DNA of 34,342 nucleotides from an uncultured beta proteobacterium (GCA_903886975.1 CAISOB010000093.1:1-34342), one strand, 5' to 3'. Positions 17,083-25,079 are shown, counted from the stretch's first letter. Notes: generated by a model from the sequence alone, not told the origin. Program-made: numbers and translations.

Positions 17083-18240
17083 CTATTTAGCAGCGGCCGG
17101 CTTGGCCTGCCACGGCACGGGATTGACGCTTGCACCCGGCTTGGTTTTTTGCAATCCTTCAACGATGACGCGATCGCCGGCCTTGAGGCCCTGGCTGATG
17201 ATCCATTTGCCGTCCTGGACGGCATCGGTGGTCACCGGCTGCGCGCTGACCTTGCCGTCCGTCCCGACGAGCAGCACCGACGCACCGTCGGTGCCGCGCA
17301 CCACGGCCTGTTGCGGCACGGTGATGGCGTTCTCGTTGACCGCCTGTTCGAGCCGCGCGCGCACGTACATGCCAGGCAGCAGTTCGTGTTCGGGATTGGG
17401 AAACTCGGCGCGCATCAGGATTGCGCCCGAGCCTTCGTCGACCGTCAGGTCGGAGAAGAGCAGCTTGCCCGCATGCGCATAGAGATGGCCGTCCTCGGTG
17501 ACCAGCGTCACGCGGGCCTGGCCCTGGCCGGCGCTCTTCAACTGGCCGGCGGCCAGTGCCTGCTTGAGGCGCATCAGCTCGGTGCTCGACTGGGTGATGT
17601 TTACGAAAATCGGATCGATCTGCTGCACCATCGCCAGCGCCGTCGCTTCGCCCTGGCCGACCAGCGCCCCTTCGGTGACCAGCGCGCGGCCGATGCGGCC
17701 GGAGATCGGTGCACTGACGGTGGCATAGCCGAGGTTCAGCCGCGCGGTGTCGACCGCCGCCTTGCTCGCGGCAAGATCGGCGCTCGTCTGCTGCTGCGCG
17801 GTGAGCACGTCGTCGTATTCCTGCTTGCTGATCGCGGCGGTTTCCACCAGCGGCTTGTAGCGTTGTACTTTCAGATTGGCCTGCGCGAGATTCGCTTCAG
17901 CTTTCTCGAGCGCCGCCTGCGCGCTGTTCAAGGTCGCCTGGAACTGCGCCGGATCGATGCGGAACAGCACCTCGCCGGCCTTCACGTCGGCGCCTTCGCG
18001 AAACACCCGCTGCAACACGACGCCCGGAACGCGCGCGCGCACCTGCGCCACGCGCGTCGCTTCGAGCCGCCCCGGCAATTCGGTAATGAGGCTGATGCGC
18101 TCGGGCGCGACGGTCAGCACCGAGACCTCGGGCGGCGGCATCTGGCCTTGGCCATTCGGCGCCTTGTCGCCGCAGCCGGCAAGCGCGGCGAGCAGCAGCG
18201 CTGCCGTAGCCAGATGATTGAAATGATGAATTGAACGCAT
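17083..18240 (-). CDS. RND efflux periplasmic adaptor lipoprotein (AcrA/MexA family)
   Basis: A 385-aa membrane fusion protein that links the inner membrane pump with the outer membrane channel. The signal peptide ends in a lipobox LAGC, so Cys23 is likely lipidated. Domain order is the usual one: first half of the lipoyl domain (ADVKAGEVLFRIDP), an alpha-helical hairpin (about 95-165), second lipoyl half (LGYATVSAPISGRIG), then beta-barrel and membrane-proximal domains (NAITVPQQAVVRG). It starts 21 bases after marR and precedes the pump by 12 bases. All features match AcrA/MexA-type proteins. Confidence 0.94.
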   Translation of the reverse strand: MRSIHHFNHLATAALLLAALAGCGDKAPNGQGQMPPPEVSVLTVAPERISLITELPGRLEATRVAQVRARVPGVVLQRVFREGADVKAGEVLFRIDPAQFQATLNSAQAALEKAEANLAQANLKVQRYKPLVETAAISKQEYDDVLTAQQQTSADLAASKAAVDTARLNLGYATVSAPISGRIGRALVTEGALVGQGEATALAMVQQIDPIFVNITQSSTELMRLKQALAAGQLKSAGQGQARVTLVTEDGHLYAHAGKLLFSDLTVDEGSGAILMRAEFPNPEHELLPGMYVRARLEQAVNENAITVPQQAVVRGTDGASVLLVGTDGKVSAQPVTTDAVQDGKWIISQGLKAGDRVIVEGLQKTKPGASVNPVPWQAKPAAAK

Positions 18241-18261
18241 GATTGTCCCTGTCTGTTCTTG

Positions 18262-18699
18262 TTACTTGGCCAATTCGATCGTGGCCTGCAATGTTTCCAG
18301 CAATTCCGTGGCAACGCGCAGCTTGCCGGCGTCGATGTTGGCGAGCAGTTCGCCGCGAAACACATCGGCTTCGCTCTTGACTCTGTCGTAAAGGCGATTG
18401 CCGGCGGCGGTCAGCTCGATGAACTTGACGCGCCGATCTGTCGGCGAGGGGATGCGCAACACGAACCCGGCCTTGACCAGCCGGTCTATTGTCGCCACCA
18501 TGGTCGGCCCCTCGACGCCCAGCCGATGCGCGAGTTCGGTTTGCGACAGCGGTTCGCCGGCCGTAGCGACCACCGCGATGGCCAGCCAGCTCGCCTGCCC
18601 CACCCCGAGATCCTTCAGACGACGGTCGACGGCCTGCCGCCACGTACGGGCAGTGTTGTACAAGGCCAGAGAAAAGCGCTTCTCGAGGGTCGACGACAT
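18262..18699 (-). CDS. MarR family transcriptional regulator
   Basis: A 145-aa winged-helix regulator of the MarR/SlyA type. The recognition region LSQTELAHRLGVEGPTMVAT (about 51-70) and the wing with the conserved DRR (PSPTDRRVKFIELTAAG, about 85-101) are clear, flanked by dimerisation helices. It is the first gene of the efflux operon and probably represses it, releasing DNA when a phenolic or drug ligand binds. The region just upstream is unusually AT-rich for this window and carries TTAGATAGCTAA at 18716-18727, a likely operator. The divergent neighbour is the ribbon-helix-helix-like gene at 18843. Confidence 0.92.
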   Translation of the reverse strand: MSSTLEKRFSLALYNTARTWRQAVDRRLKDLGVGQASWLAIAVVATAGEPLSQTELAHRLGVEGPTMVATIDRLVKAGFVLRIPSPTDRRVKFIELTAAGNRLYDRVKSEADVFRGELLANIDAGKLRVATELLETLQATIELAK

Positions 18700-18715
18700 G
18701 GCGGGCGGATTACCG

Positions 18716-18727
18716 TTAGATAGCTAA
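18716..18727. promoter_or_regulatory. Candidate MarR operator
   Basis: TTAGATAGCTAA (TTAG-N4-CTAA) lies 16 bases upstream of the marR start codon in an AT-rich stretch. A related half site ATTAG follows at 18730-18734. MarR regulators bind such short palindromes near their own promoters. Binding is inferred from position only. Confidence 0.35.
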
Positions 18728-18776
18728 ACATTAGGATACTACATATTGTTGCACAAGGTCTAGCGGGCGCCATTGT

Positions 18777-18805
18777 TTGAACTTTGCTCCGGTGCGTCTT
18801 ATACT
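18777..18805 (+). promoter_or_regulatory. Sigma70-like promoter for the 18843-21546 operon
   Basis: TTGAAC (18777-18782), a 17-base spacer and TATACT (18800-18805) give 4/6 and 5/6 matches, the best promoter match on the plus strand of this window. The start site would fall near 18812, about 30 bases before the first ATG. Confidence 0.6.
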
Positions 18806-18842
18806 GTGCATGTGCTGACCATGACCATAAAGGACGAATGCG

Positions 18843-19118
18843 ATGGCAACTGCGACTGAGAGAATACCGGTGCTCGTCAGCCCGGCGGAGAAGAGCCAGA
18901 TCGCCAACATGGCGAAGGCGGCGGGGCTTTCCGTGGGCGAATTTCTGCGGCAGGCGGCGTCGGCCTTCACCCCATCCGAAGACGATCAGATCCTCGAGGG
19001 GATGATCGCCCAGATGAACAAGACCACGACACAGGCGAACGAGGCAATCGACAAAGCCCTGCGGCTCGTTGCCGCCTCGAACAAGCGCATCGCCGCGATG
19101 GAACGGAAGGAAAGCTGA
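18843..19118 (+). CDS. Small ribbon-helix-helix-like protein of unknown function
   Basis: A 91-aa protein. The ATG at 18843 has AAGGA eight bases upstream. Residues 7-14 (RIPVLVSP) look like the beta strand of a ribbon-helix-helix fold, followed by two helices (AEKSQIANMAKAAG and SVGEFLRQAASAF, about 15-42). That order is typical of Arc/MobC-like DNA-binding proteins. The C-terminal half (about 46-88) is polar and helical, rich in Gln, Ala and Lys, and could be a coiled coil. Its stop codon overlaps the start of the next gene (TGATG), so the two products are made together and may bind each other through their helical parts. I do not recognise a named family; DNA binding is inference from the pattern. 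Confidence 0.75.
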   Translation: MATATERIPVLVSPAEKSQIANMAKAAGLSVGEFLRQAASAFTPSEDDQILEGMIAQMNKTTTQANEAIDKALRLVAASNKRIAAMERKES

Positions 19119-19324
19119 TGGGCGTCGCCGACAAGATGTGGGACGCCATCACCACGGTCATCAAAATGAACGACAAGGTCGAAAGAATGGCCGCAACGAT
19201 GGTCGCCCAGCAGCAGAAGATCGAGAGCCTGACCGAGCGGATCATTCGCCTCGAAACCGCACTCGAGATCGGCTTGTCGCGCGGCGGCCCCGAGAAGCGC
19301 CGGATCGGGCACAAGGCGCCGTAA
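19118..19324 (+). CDS. Small coiled-coil protein of unknown function
   Basis: A 68-aa protein whose ATG shares one base with the preceding stop codon (TGATG). Residues 5-54 are almost entirely helical with heptad-like spacing of hydrophobics (MWDAITTVIKMNDKVERM, then QQQKIESLTERIIRLETAL). The last 15 residues are basic and glycine-rich. There is no signal peptide or membrane segment. Small proteins of this kind with the RLETALEI ending seem familiar to me from betaproteobacteria as hypothetical proteins, but I know no function. The strict coupling with the ribbon-helix-helix-like protein suggests a two-protein complex. Confidence 0.72.
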   Translation: MGVADKMWDAITTVIKMNDKVERMAATMVAQQQKIESLTERIIRLETALEIGLSRGGPEKRRIGHKAP

Positions 19325-19346
19325 CAGCGGAGCCAAGCCCCTGGCC

Positions 19347-20012
19347 ATGACCTCCCGTCTGATCTTCGTCACCGGCGCCACCGGCTACATGGGCCGCGCG
19401 CTCGTCGCGGCGCTGCTCGCCCGCGGCCATCGGGTGCGGGCGCTCGCCAGGGAGAACAGCCGCCAGCGCGTGCCTGCGGGCGCCGAGACGGTCATCGGCA
19501 ACGCTCTCGATGCCGCGAGTTTCGCCGGCGCGATCGCCCCTGCCGATACCCTCGTGCACTTGATCGGCACGCCCCACCCGAGTCCGGCCAAGGCCGCAAG
19601 CTTCCGGGCCGTGGACCTCGTGTCGGTCGACGCTGCCCTGGCCGCGGCGAGCACGGCGGCAGCGGCAACAATCCGGCATTTCGTCTACCTCAGCGTCGCC
19701 CAGCCGGCGCCGGTGATGCACGCCTATATCGCGGTGCGCGAGGCCGCTGAGCGGCGCATTCGCGAAAGCGGCATCGCCGCGACGTTTCTGCGCCCGTGGT
19801 ATGTTCTCGGCCCCGGCCATCGCTGGCCTTGCCTGCTGCTGCCCATCTATGCCGTCTGCCAGTTCTTGCCGGCGACACGCGAAGGCGCGCAGCGCCTTGG
19901 ACTGGTGACGCTCGAACAAATGGTGGCCGCTCTCGTCGCAAGTATCGAACGCGGACCGGAAGGTGTGCGTATACTCGACGTTCCGGCAATCCGCGCAGCG
20001 GCTGTGGACTAA
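19347..20012 (+). CDS. NAD(P)-binding epimerase/NmrA-like protein
   Basis: A 221-aa atypical short-chain dehydrogenase. The N-terminal Rossmann motif is complete (FVTGATGYMGRALVAALLARG, a TGATGYMG glycine pattern near residue 9). It is followed by VRALAREN with arginine at the end of strand 2, which favours NADP. The usual Tyr-x3-Lys is replaced by AYIAVREAAE, and Lys is missing, so classical dehydrogenase chemistry is doubtful. It resembles NDUFA9/ycf39-like and NmrA-like proteins that act as sensors or assembly factors. It lies 22 bases after the coiled-coil gene and 25 bases before mmsA, in one operon. Its role is not known. Confidence 0.75.
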   Translation: MTSRLIFVTGATGYMGRALVAALLARGHRVRALARENSRQRVPAGAETVIGNALDAASFAGAIAPADTLVHLIGTPHPSPAKAASFRAVDLVSVDAALAAASTAAAATIRHFVYLSVAQPAPVMHAYIAVREAAERRIRESGIAATFLRPWYVLGPGHRWPCLLLPIYAVCQFLPATREGAQRLGLVTLEQMVAALVASIERGPEGVRILDVPAIRAAAVD

Positions 20013-20037
20013 GTGATTTTTCTCAAAGGACCTGAAC

Positions 20038-21546
20038 ATGAATACACCGACCCGGCTTGAACTGCTCGGCCACTGGATCGCTGGCGCCGCAGTCGCCGAC
20101 ACCGATCGACTGGCGCCGGTGACCAATCCCGCCACCGGCGAAATCACGCGGCAGGTGGCGATGGCCAGCAAAGCCACGGTCGAGGCGGCGATCGGCGCGG
20201 CGCAGGCCGCCTTTCCGGCCTGGCGGGCAACCGCGCCGCAGAGGCGCGCGCGCGTCCTGTTCGCGTTCAAGGCGCTGCTCGAGAAAAACGCCGACCGGAT
20301 CGTCGAGGCGATCACCGGCGAACACGGCAAGGTCCTCGATGACGCGCTGGGCGAGTTGCAGCGCGGCATCGAGGTGGTCGAGTACGCCTGCGGCGCGCCG
20401 CAACTGCTCAAGGGCGAGCACAGCCGCAATGTCGGACCGGAAATCGATTCGTGGTCGGAGATGCGCCCGCTCGGCGTCGTCGCTGGCATCACGCCGTTCA
20501 ACTTCCCGGCGATGGTGCCGATGTGGATGTTCCCGATCGCCATCGCGGCGGGTAACACTTTCGTTCTGAAACCCTCGGAAAAGGATCCGAGCTGCGCGCT
20601 GATCCTCGCCGAATTGCTCAAGGAAGCCGGCCTTCCCGACGGCGTATTCAACGTGGTCAACGGCGACAAGGAGGCCGTCGATACGCTGCTCACCGATGCG
20701 CGCGTGCAGGCCGTGAGCTTTGTCGGCTCGACGCCGATCGCCGAGTACGTCTACCGGACCGCTACTGCCCACGGCAAGCGCGTACAGGCGCTCGGCGGCG
20801 CCAAGAACCATGCCGTGGTGATGCCCGACGCCGATCTCGACAGCGCGGTCAACGCGATCATGGGCGCGGCTTATGGATCCTGCGGGGAGCGCTGCATGGC
20901 CATCTCGGTGGTCGTCGCCGTTGGCGGTGATGTCGCCGATGCGCTGATCGGCAAACTCGCGGCCAAGGTCCGTGCGCTGAAAATCGGCAGCGGTTTCGAT
21001 CGCAGCAGCGAAATGGGGCCGCTCGTCACGCGCGCGCATCGCGACGCGGTCAAGGCGCATATCGACAGCGCCGAAAAAGAAGGCGCGAAACTCGTCGTCG
21101 ACGGCCGCGGCCTTAAGGTCGAAGGCCATGCCGACGGCTTCTTCCTCGGCGGCACGCTGCTCGATCAGGTGCGCCCCGACATGGCCGCCTACAAGGCCGA
21201 GATCTTCGGCCCGGTGCTGCAGGTGGTGCGCGCCACGACGCTCGAGGAAGCGGTCGCGCTGATCGAGGCCAACGAGTACGGTAATGGCGTCTGCATCTTC
21301 ACCCGCGATGGCGGCACGGCGCGGGCTTTTTCCGATGCCATCAGCATCGGCATGGTCGGCATCAACGTGCCGCTGCCGGTGCCTGCCGCCTACCATTCCT
21401 TCGGCGGCTGGAAGCGCTCGCTGTTCGGCGATCTGTCGATCTACGGCGCGGACGGCTTTCGCTTCTACACGCGGCGCAAAACCCTGACCCAGCGCTGGCC
21501 CGAGCAGCCGCTCGCCAACGCCGAGTTTTCGTTTCCGTCGCACTAG
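20038..21546 (+). CDS. mmsA: Methylmalonate-semialdehyde dehydrogenase (CoA-acylating)
   Basis: A 502-aa aldehyde dehydrogenase that converts methylmalonate semialdehyde to propionyl-CoA, or malonate semialdehyde to acetyl-CoA, with NAD and CoA. It functions in valine breakdown and, as IolA, in inositol breakdown. The family signatures are present: ITPFNFPAMVPMWMFPIA, KPSEKDPS, LGGAKNHAVVMPDADLD, and the active site GSCGERCMA with catalytic Cys286. The ATG at 20038 has AAAGGA seven bases upstream. It is the last gene of the operon, followed by a double-hairpin repeat. Its presence 14 kb from iolB could mean a split inositol-type route, but valine catabolism is equally likely. Confidence 0.92.
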   Translation: MNTPTRLELLGHWIAGAAVADTDRLAPVTNPATGEITRQVAMASKATVEAAIGAAQAAFPAWRATAPQRRARVLFAFKALLEKNADRIVEAITGEHGKVLDDALGELQRGIEVVEYACGAPQLLKGEHSRNVGPEIDSWSEMRPLGVVAGITPFNFPAMVPMWMFPIAIAAGNTFVLKPSEKDPSCALILAELLKEAGLPDGVFNVVNGDKEAVDTLLTDARVQAVSFVGSTPIAEYVYRTATAHGKRVQALGGAKNHAVVMPDADLDSAVNAIMGAAYGSCGERCMAISVVVAVGGDVADALIGKLAAKVRALKIGSGFDRSSEMGPLVTRAHRDAVKAHIDSAEKEGAKLVVDGRGLKVEGHADGFFLGGTLLDQVRPDMAAYKAEIFGPVLQVVRATTLEEAVALIEANEYGNGVCIFTRDGGTARAFSDAISIGMVGINVPLPVPAAYHSFGGWKRSLFGDLSIYGADGFRFYTRRKTLTQRWPEQPLANAEFSFPSH

Positions 21547-21567
21547 CCCAGGCTACGTTTTTGCTTT

Positions 21568-21638
21568 CGTCGTCCCGGCGGAAGCCGGGACCCAGGTTCC
21601 GGGCCGTAAGCTGGATCCCGGCTTCCGCCGGGATGACG
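21568..21638. repeat. Double-hairpin dispersed repeat, copy 1
   Basis: Two 28-base arms (21568-21595 and 21611-21638) are inverted copies of each other with 26 of 28 positions matching. Each arm is itself a hairpin, TCCCGGC-GGAA-GCCGGGA on the left. Fifteen unrelated bases separate the arms. It lies between mmsA and thpR, which converge here, and may act as a transcription stop for both. Confidence 0.85.
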
Positions 21639-21647
21639 GTCTAAAAT

Positions 21648-22190
21648 TCAGCCTTCTGAATACCGGCTCAGCGGGAACTCCCCAACCTTCTCGTAAAAAG
21701 AACCGGCGTCGGATCGTTGCGAGCGGATCAGCGCGAAGCTCGGACAAGGCCATCTGATCGCGGCGATGGCCGCTGGCGGCGAAGTCTCGCGCGCCTCGGG
21801 AAGATCGCGGACCAGGGTGATGTGCGGGGAGAAAGTCGTGCGCCGGCCGGGGAGCGCGAAGCCGGCTTCGCTCAGGGCCTGCAGCAATGCCTCGCCGAAC
21901 TCGCCCAGGGCCGCATTGGGTGCGGTCTCGCCGGCCCAAAGCAATTGCTTGCGCGGCCAATAGCCCAGCCGGTCGATGTTGAGCGCGAGCGGCGCGGCAT
22001 GGACGCGCCGCGCCGTCTGCATCAGCAGAGACATCCGGTCGTCGGGAACTTCGCCGAGAAACGCCAGCGTCAGATGAAGGGTTTCCTGCCGCGTCGGCTT
22101 GCCGCCGAACTGCTGGGCGACTGCCCGCGCGACCCCGGCAAGTTGCTCGGCCACTTCAAGCGGCGGCCAGAGGGCGAAGAAAAGTCTCAT
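21648..22190 (-). CDS. thpR: RNA 2',3'-cyclic phosphodiesterase (LigT/ThpR)
   Basis: A 180-aa cytoplasmic enzyme of the 2H phosphoesterase superfamily that opens 2',3'-cyclic phosphate ends of RNA. Both catalytic HxT motifs are present, HLTL at His39/Thr41 and HITL at His123/Thr125, inside the usual N- and C-terminal halves. Length is typical (about 175-190). The start RLFFALWPP is typical of the family. Its ATG is 40 bases after the adaptor gene on the same strand, with a weak ribosome site, so it may be translated from the efflux transcript. The functional link to efflux genes is not obvious. Confidence 0.88.
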   Translation of the reverse strand: MRLFFALWPPLEVAEQLAGVARAVAQQFGGKPTRQETLHLTLAFLGEVPDDRMSLLMQTARRVHAAPLALNIDRLGYWPRKQLLWAGETAPNAALGEFGEALLQALSEAGFALPGRRTTFSPHITLVRDLPEARETSPPAAIAAIRWPCPSFALIRSQRSDAGSFYEKVGEFPLSRYSEG

Positions 22191-22230
22191 GCTCTCGGCG
22201 AGTCAGAAAGCTCGAAATTCGATCTGCGGA

Positions 22231-23412
22231 CTACTTCGGGTCGGCGGACGCCTGCGCGACATCATGCCCGTCGCGGGCTTCCTGTACGTTGACCGGATCG
22301 CCGGTCTTGAGCAGCTCGGACGCCTTGGCAATGACCTGGGCATGACTGTCCAGGCCGGAAGTGATTTCTTCCTCATTGTCTCGTACGCGTCCGACTTGCA
22401 CTTCAATGGCCTCGGCCTTGCCGTCGGCGCCGACCTTGAAGACCCGGTATCCGCTCCCGACGTGCAGCACAGCCGACGATGGCAGGACGAGCGCTTTTCG
22501 CTTGCCCATCACGAGCGTTCCGGAAACATTTAGCCCGGCCTTTAGATCGGTGTCTGCGGGCAGGTCCACGTAGGCCAGGCCCATGCGCGTTGCCAGGTCG
22601 ATGGTCGGAGAAACCTGGCGCACACGGCCTTTGACGTCCGGTCCGAGCGGGCTCTTCACCGTTACTTCCTGTCCTGCCGCAAGCCTGAGGAGAGTTTCGC
22701 CTTTGACCTCGGCGCGCCACTCGAGGCGCCCTTGCCGGATCAGGCGGAAGAGTTCGCTGCCGGCTTGAACGATCGCCCCTTCGACCACCGAACGGGACGA
22801 GATCACCCCGTCGTCCGGAGCAACCAGCGTTGCCGATTCAAGTCGCAGTTGCTGTGTCTTCACTTGCGCGCGGGCGGCATTGAGACGTGCCGCGGCGGTC
22901 TGCTTTTGCGTCTCGTAGAGCGTCAGATCCTGTTGGCTCACGCCGCCGGACGGCGCCAGGCGCTTGGCTCTGTCCAGCGTCGCCGTGGCCTGCGTCAGCA
23001 CCCCCTGGGCTTCCATCAACTGCGCGTTCGCCGACTCCAGTTCGGCTTCCAGGGTCGCCGGATTCAAGCGCGCCAGCACCTGGCCTTTCTTCACGAGATC
23101 GCCGACGTTCGCCAGCACGCTGACCAGGCGCAGCCCGCCGATTTCGGTGCCGACGCGCGCTTCCTGCCACGGCATGATATTGCCATGCGCTTCAATCGGG
23201 TCGGGCCACATTTCGGTTTTCGGCGTGACCAGCGACACCGGGTGAACCGGCCGTGCCGGCGGCGGCGCGGCCTGCGGCGCGGCGACAGTTTGCGCGCTCG
23301 CCGGCGCGGAGGCGCAAAGGATGATCGCCAAGGCCAGGATGGCGGCCAATGCGATCGCGCCGCGTTCGACGCGGCCTTGGATTCTCGGAATGGTCATCGT
23401 GGCAGGATTCAT
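22231..23412 (-). CDS. RND-type periplasmic adaptor (HlyD/AcrA family), second system
   Basis: A 393-aa membrane fusion protein. A signal peptide ends near ASAPASAQ (about residue 41), and no lipobox is present, unlike the first adaptor. Lipoyl halves are VLANVGDLVKKGQVLARLNP and LESATLVAPDDGVIS, with a helical hairpin between them, followed by the beta-barrel (ADTDLKAGLNVSGTLVMG) and VLPSSAVLHVGSGYRVF. Its ATG overlaps the stop codon of the channel gene (ATGA), so the two are coupled. No pump gene follows; thpR does. Either the pump lies elsewhere in the genome or this pair serves a different exporter. ATG five codons downstream is an alternative start. Confidence 0.9.
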   Translation of the reverse strand: MNPATMTIPRIQGRVERGAIALAAILALAIILCASAPASAQTVAAPQAAPPPARPVHPVSLVTPKTEMWPDPIEAHGNIMPWQEARVGTEIGGLRLVSVLANVGDLVKKGQVLARLNPATLEAELESANAQLMEAQGVLTQATATLDRAKRLAPSGGVSQQDLTLYETQKQTAAARLNAARAQVKTQQLRLESATLVAPDDGVISSRSVVEGAIVQAGSELFRLIRQGRLEWRAEVKGETLLRLAAGQEVTVKSPLGPDVKGRVRQVSPTIDLATRMGLAYVDLPADTDLKAGLNVSGTLVMGKRKALVLPSSAVLHVGSGYRVFKVGADGKAEAIEVQVGRVRDNEEEITSGLDSHAQVIAKASELLKTGDPVNVQEARDGHDVAQASADPK

Positions 23413-24887
23413 TTGGCGGGGGCTGTCTTGGCGAGCGTGTCGGGTTTCGCCGGTTCGGCTTCGTACTGCGCCGCGCCGCCGGTGGCCCGATTCAGTGCGA
23501 TCCAGGCTTGCAGGCGTTCCTGTTGCACGCCGAGCAGCGTCTGCTGCGAGGTCAGCATGGCCCGCCGGGCGTCTTCGAGTTCGAGAAGATTGTTCGCGCC
23601 CTCGCGGTACCGCTCATCGACCGCGTCAAAAAAGCGCTGGTACTGGCTGGCCGCGACGCGCGCATTTTCCGCGCGTTCGTGCGCGGCCGCGTAGCGGGTC
23701 AAGGCATCCTCGACTTCCTGGATGGCGCTCCTCGTCTTGGCTTTGAAGGCCGCCAGCGCTTCCTCATAGCGCGATTTGGCCATTTCCACGACCGCCGCCC
23801 GGCGCCCGCCGTCGAAAATCGGCAGGCTCAGCGACGGCCCGAACGACCAGTTGCCGAACGACAGCGAGCCGCCGCCGCTCGTTCCGCTGACGGTGTAGCC
23901 GAGCGCGCCGTTAAGCGCCAGACGCGGATAGCGGTCGGCCTCGGCCAGGCCGATGTCGGCCGAGGCCGCGGCGAGGTTGCGCTCGGCCGCCCGGATATCG
24001 GGGCGCTGCAACAAGGCCTGGCTCGGAATGGCGATGCTGAAATAGCGGGGCACCGGCAAGCGGTCCAGGCCGGTCGGCCTTTCCGCCAGAATCTGCATCA
24101 GGGCAGGACGGGCGATCCCGGTCAGGCGGGTCAGCAGATTCTCCAGCCGCTCGCATTGCGCGCGTGTGTCGGCAAGCTGGGTCCTGGCTTCGGCCACCGA
24201 GGCGGTACTGCGTATGCCCTGGTAAGGCGCGGTAAAACCGACTTCAACGCTGGCGGCGGTCAGGGTTTCGGTCGCCACGCGGGAAGCGACGTCCTGCTCG
24301 CTCAAGGCCAGATGCGACTGACAGGCGCGATAGCTGAGGTAGGCGTCGGTCACATCGGCCGACAGGCTGACCCGCGCATCGGCCAGGGTCGCAAGCTGCG
24401 CTTCCTCGCGCGCCGCGGCGCCCTCCTTGCCGCGCCGAACGGCGCCGAAAAGGTCCACCTCCCACGAGGAGTTCATCGACAGCCAGGATTGCGTGTAGCC
24501 GGTCCGATCGACCCCTCCACGCTGAGCCACCGCGCCGGCGTCCGCCGACGGCGTGCCCGCGGCATTGGCCTGGGCGTGCAGACTTCGTGACTGGCCGAGC
24601 TTGGCCATGGCCGCTTCAAGCGTCGGGCTGGTGTTGAAAGCCTCGTCCACCAAGCGGTCCAGAGCCGAGTCGGAAAGTTCGGTCCACCACGGCGATACAT
24701 GCTGCGGCCCGGGACTTGTCGCTGTGGCGTCCGCAGCGGTATTCGTCGGCGAGGTCCAGCGCGTCGGAACGTCCGTCTCCGATAATTTCGGGGCGTTGTA
24801 GTTCGGTCCGACCGCTGCGCATCCGGAGAGCGCCATCACCATGCACAACGCCGTCCACCGTGTTTGTAGCGCAATACGGCAAGGCAT
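23409..24887 (-). CDS. Outer membrane efflux lipoprotein, NodT family, second system
   Basis: A 492-aa TolC/OprM-type channel with lipobox LSGC (Cys23) and the standard motif order: WWTELSDSALDRLVDEAFN near 66-84, RYFSIAIPSQALLQRPDIRA near 275-295, a second half with FGNWSFGPSLSLPIFDGGRR, and a C-terminal LLELEDARRAML. It overlaps the adaptor gene by four bases. The ribosome site at its own ATG is poor (TAAGA), but a short ORF with a good site ends two bases before the ATG, so translation may be coupled to that ORF. The channel and adaptor are usually followed by an RND pump gene, which is missing here. Confidence 0.92.
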   Translation of the reverse strand: MPCRIALQTRWTALCMVMALSGCAAVGPNYNAPKLSETDVPTRWTSPTNTAADATATSPGPQHVSPWWTELSDSALDRLVDEAFNTSPTLEAAMAKLGQSRSLHAQANAAGTPSADAGAVAQRGGVDRTGYTQSWLSMNSSWEVDLFGAVRRGKEGAAAREEAQLATLADARVSLSADVTDAYLSYRACQSHLALSEQDVASRVATETLTAASVEVGFTAPYQGIRSTASVAEARTQLADTRAQCERLENLLTRLTGIARPALMQILAERPTGLDRLPVPRYFSIAIPSQALLQRPDIRAAERNLAAASADIGLAEADRYPRLALNGALGYTVSGTSGGGSLSFGNWSFGPSLSLPIFDGGRRAAVVEMAKSRYEEALAAFKAKTRSAIQEVEDALTRYAAAHERAENARVAASQYQRFFDAVDERYREGANNLLELEDARRAMLTSQQTLLGVQQERLQAWIALNRATGGAAQYEAEPAKPDTLAKTAPAK

Positions 24888-24889
24888 TC

Positions 24890-24940
24890 TTAAAGCATTT
24901 CCGATCGGATACGCGAAGCGATCAATGACTGGTTGAGCAT
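24890..24940 (-). CDS. Possible 16-codon leader ORF coupled to the outer membrane channel gene
   Basis: ATG at 24940-24938 has AAGGA seven bases upstream. The frame reads MLNQSLIASRIRSEML and ends with TAA at 24892-24890, two bases before the channel's ATG. The channel gene lacks a good ribosome site of its own, so terminating ribosomes could restart there. The peptide has no run of a single amino acid typical of attenuators. It is too short to judge by coding statistics. Confidence 0.4.
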   Translation of the reverse strand: MLNQSLIASRIRSEML

Positions 24941-25079
24941 GGAGTGTTCCTTTGCGGCCCGCCGCGCGTAAAACGCCGGGACGGCGGTGCGCAGCCTCAA
25001 CCGAACAGGATGAGGCCCGTCTGACAGCCCGTCAAGGCGAGAATTGCAACAGCTTGTATCAGCACCGCGGACGCTTCGC

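Noticed and set aside
16126..18234. A 702-codon open frame on the plus strand across the RND pump and adaptor genes
   Set aside because: Antisense shadow of two well-supported proteins, with biased Arg/His/Asp composition and no family resemblance.
18731..18970. A 79-codon minus-strand frame overlapping the ribbon-helix-helix-like gene
   Set aside because: No ribosome site or family signal; it lies over the marR upstream region and opposite a better-supported gene.
20023..21543. A 506-codon open frame on the minus strand across mmsA
   Set aside because: Antisense shadow; the plus-strand frame carries every aldehyde dehydrogenase motif.
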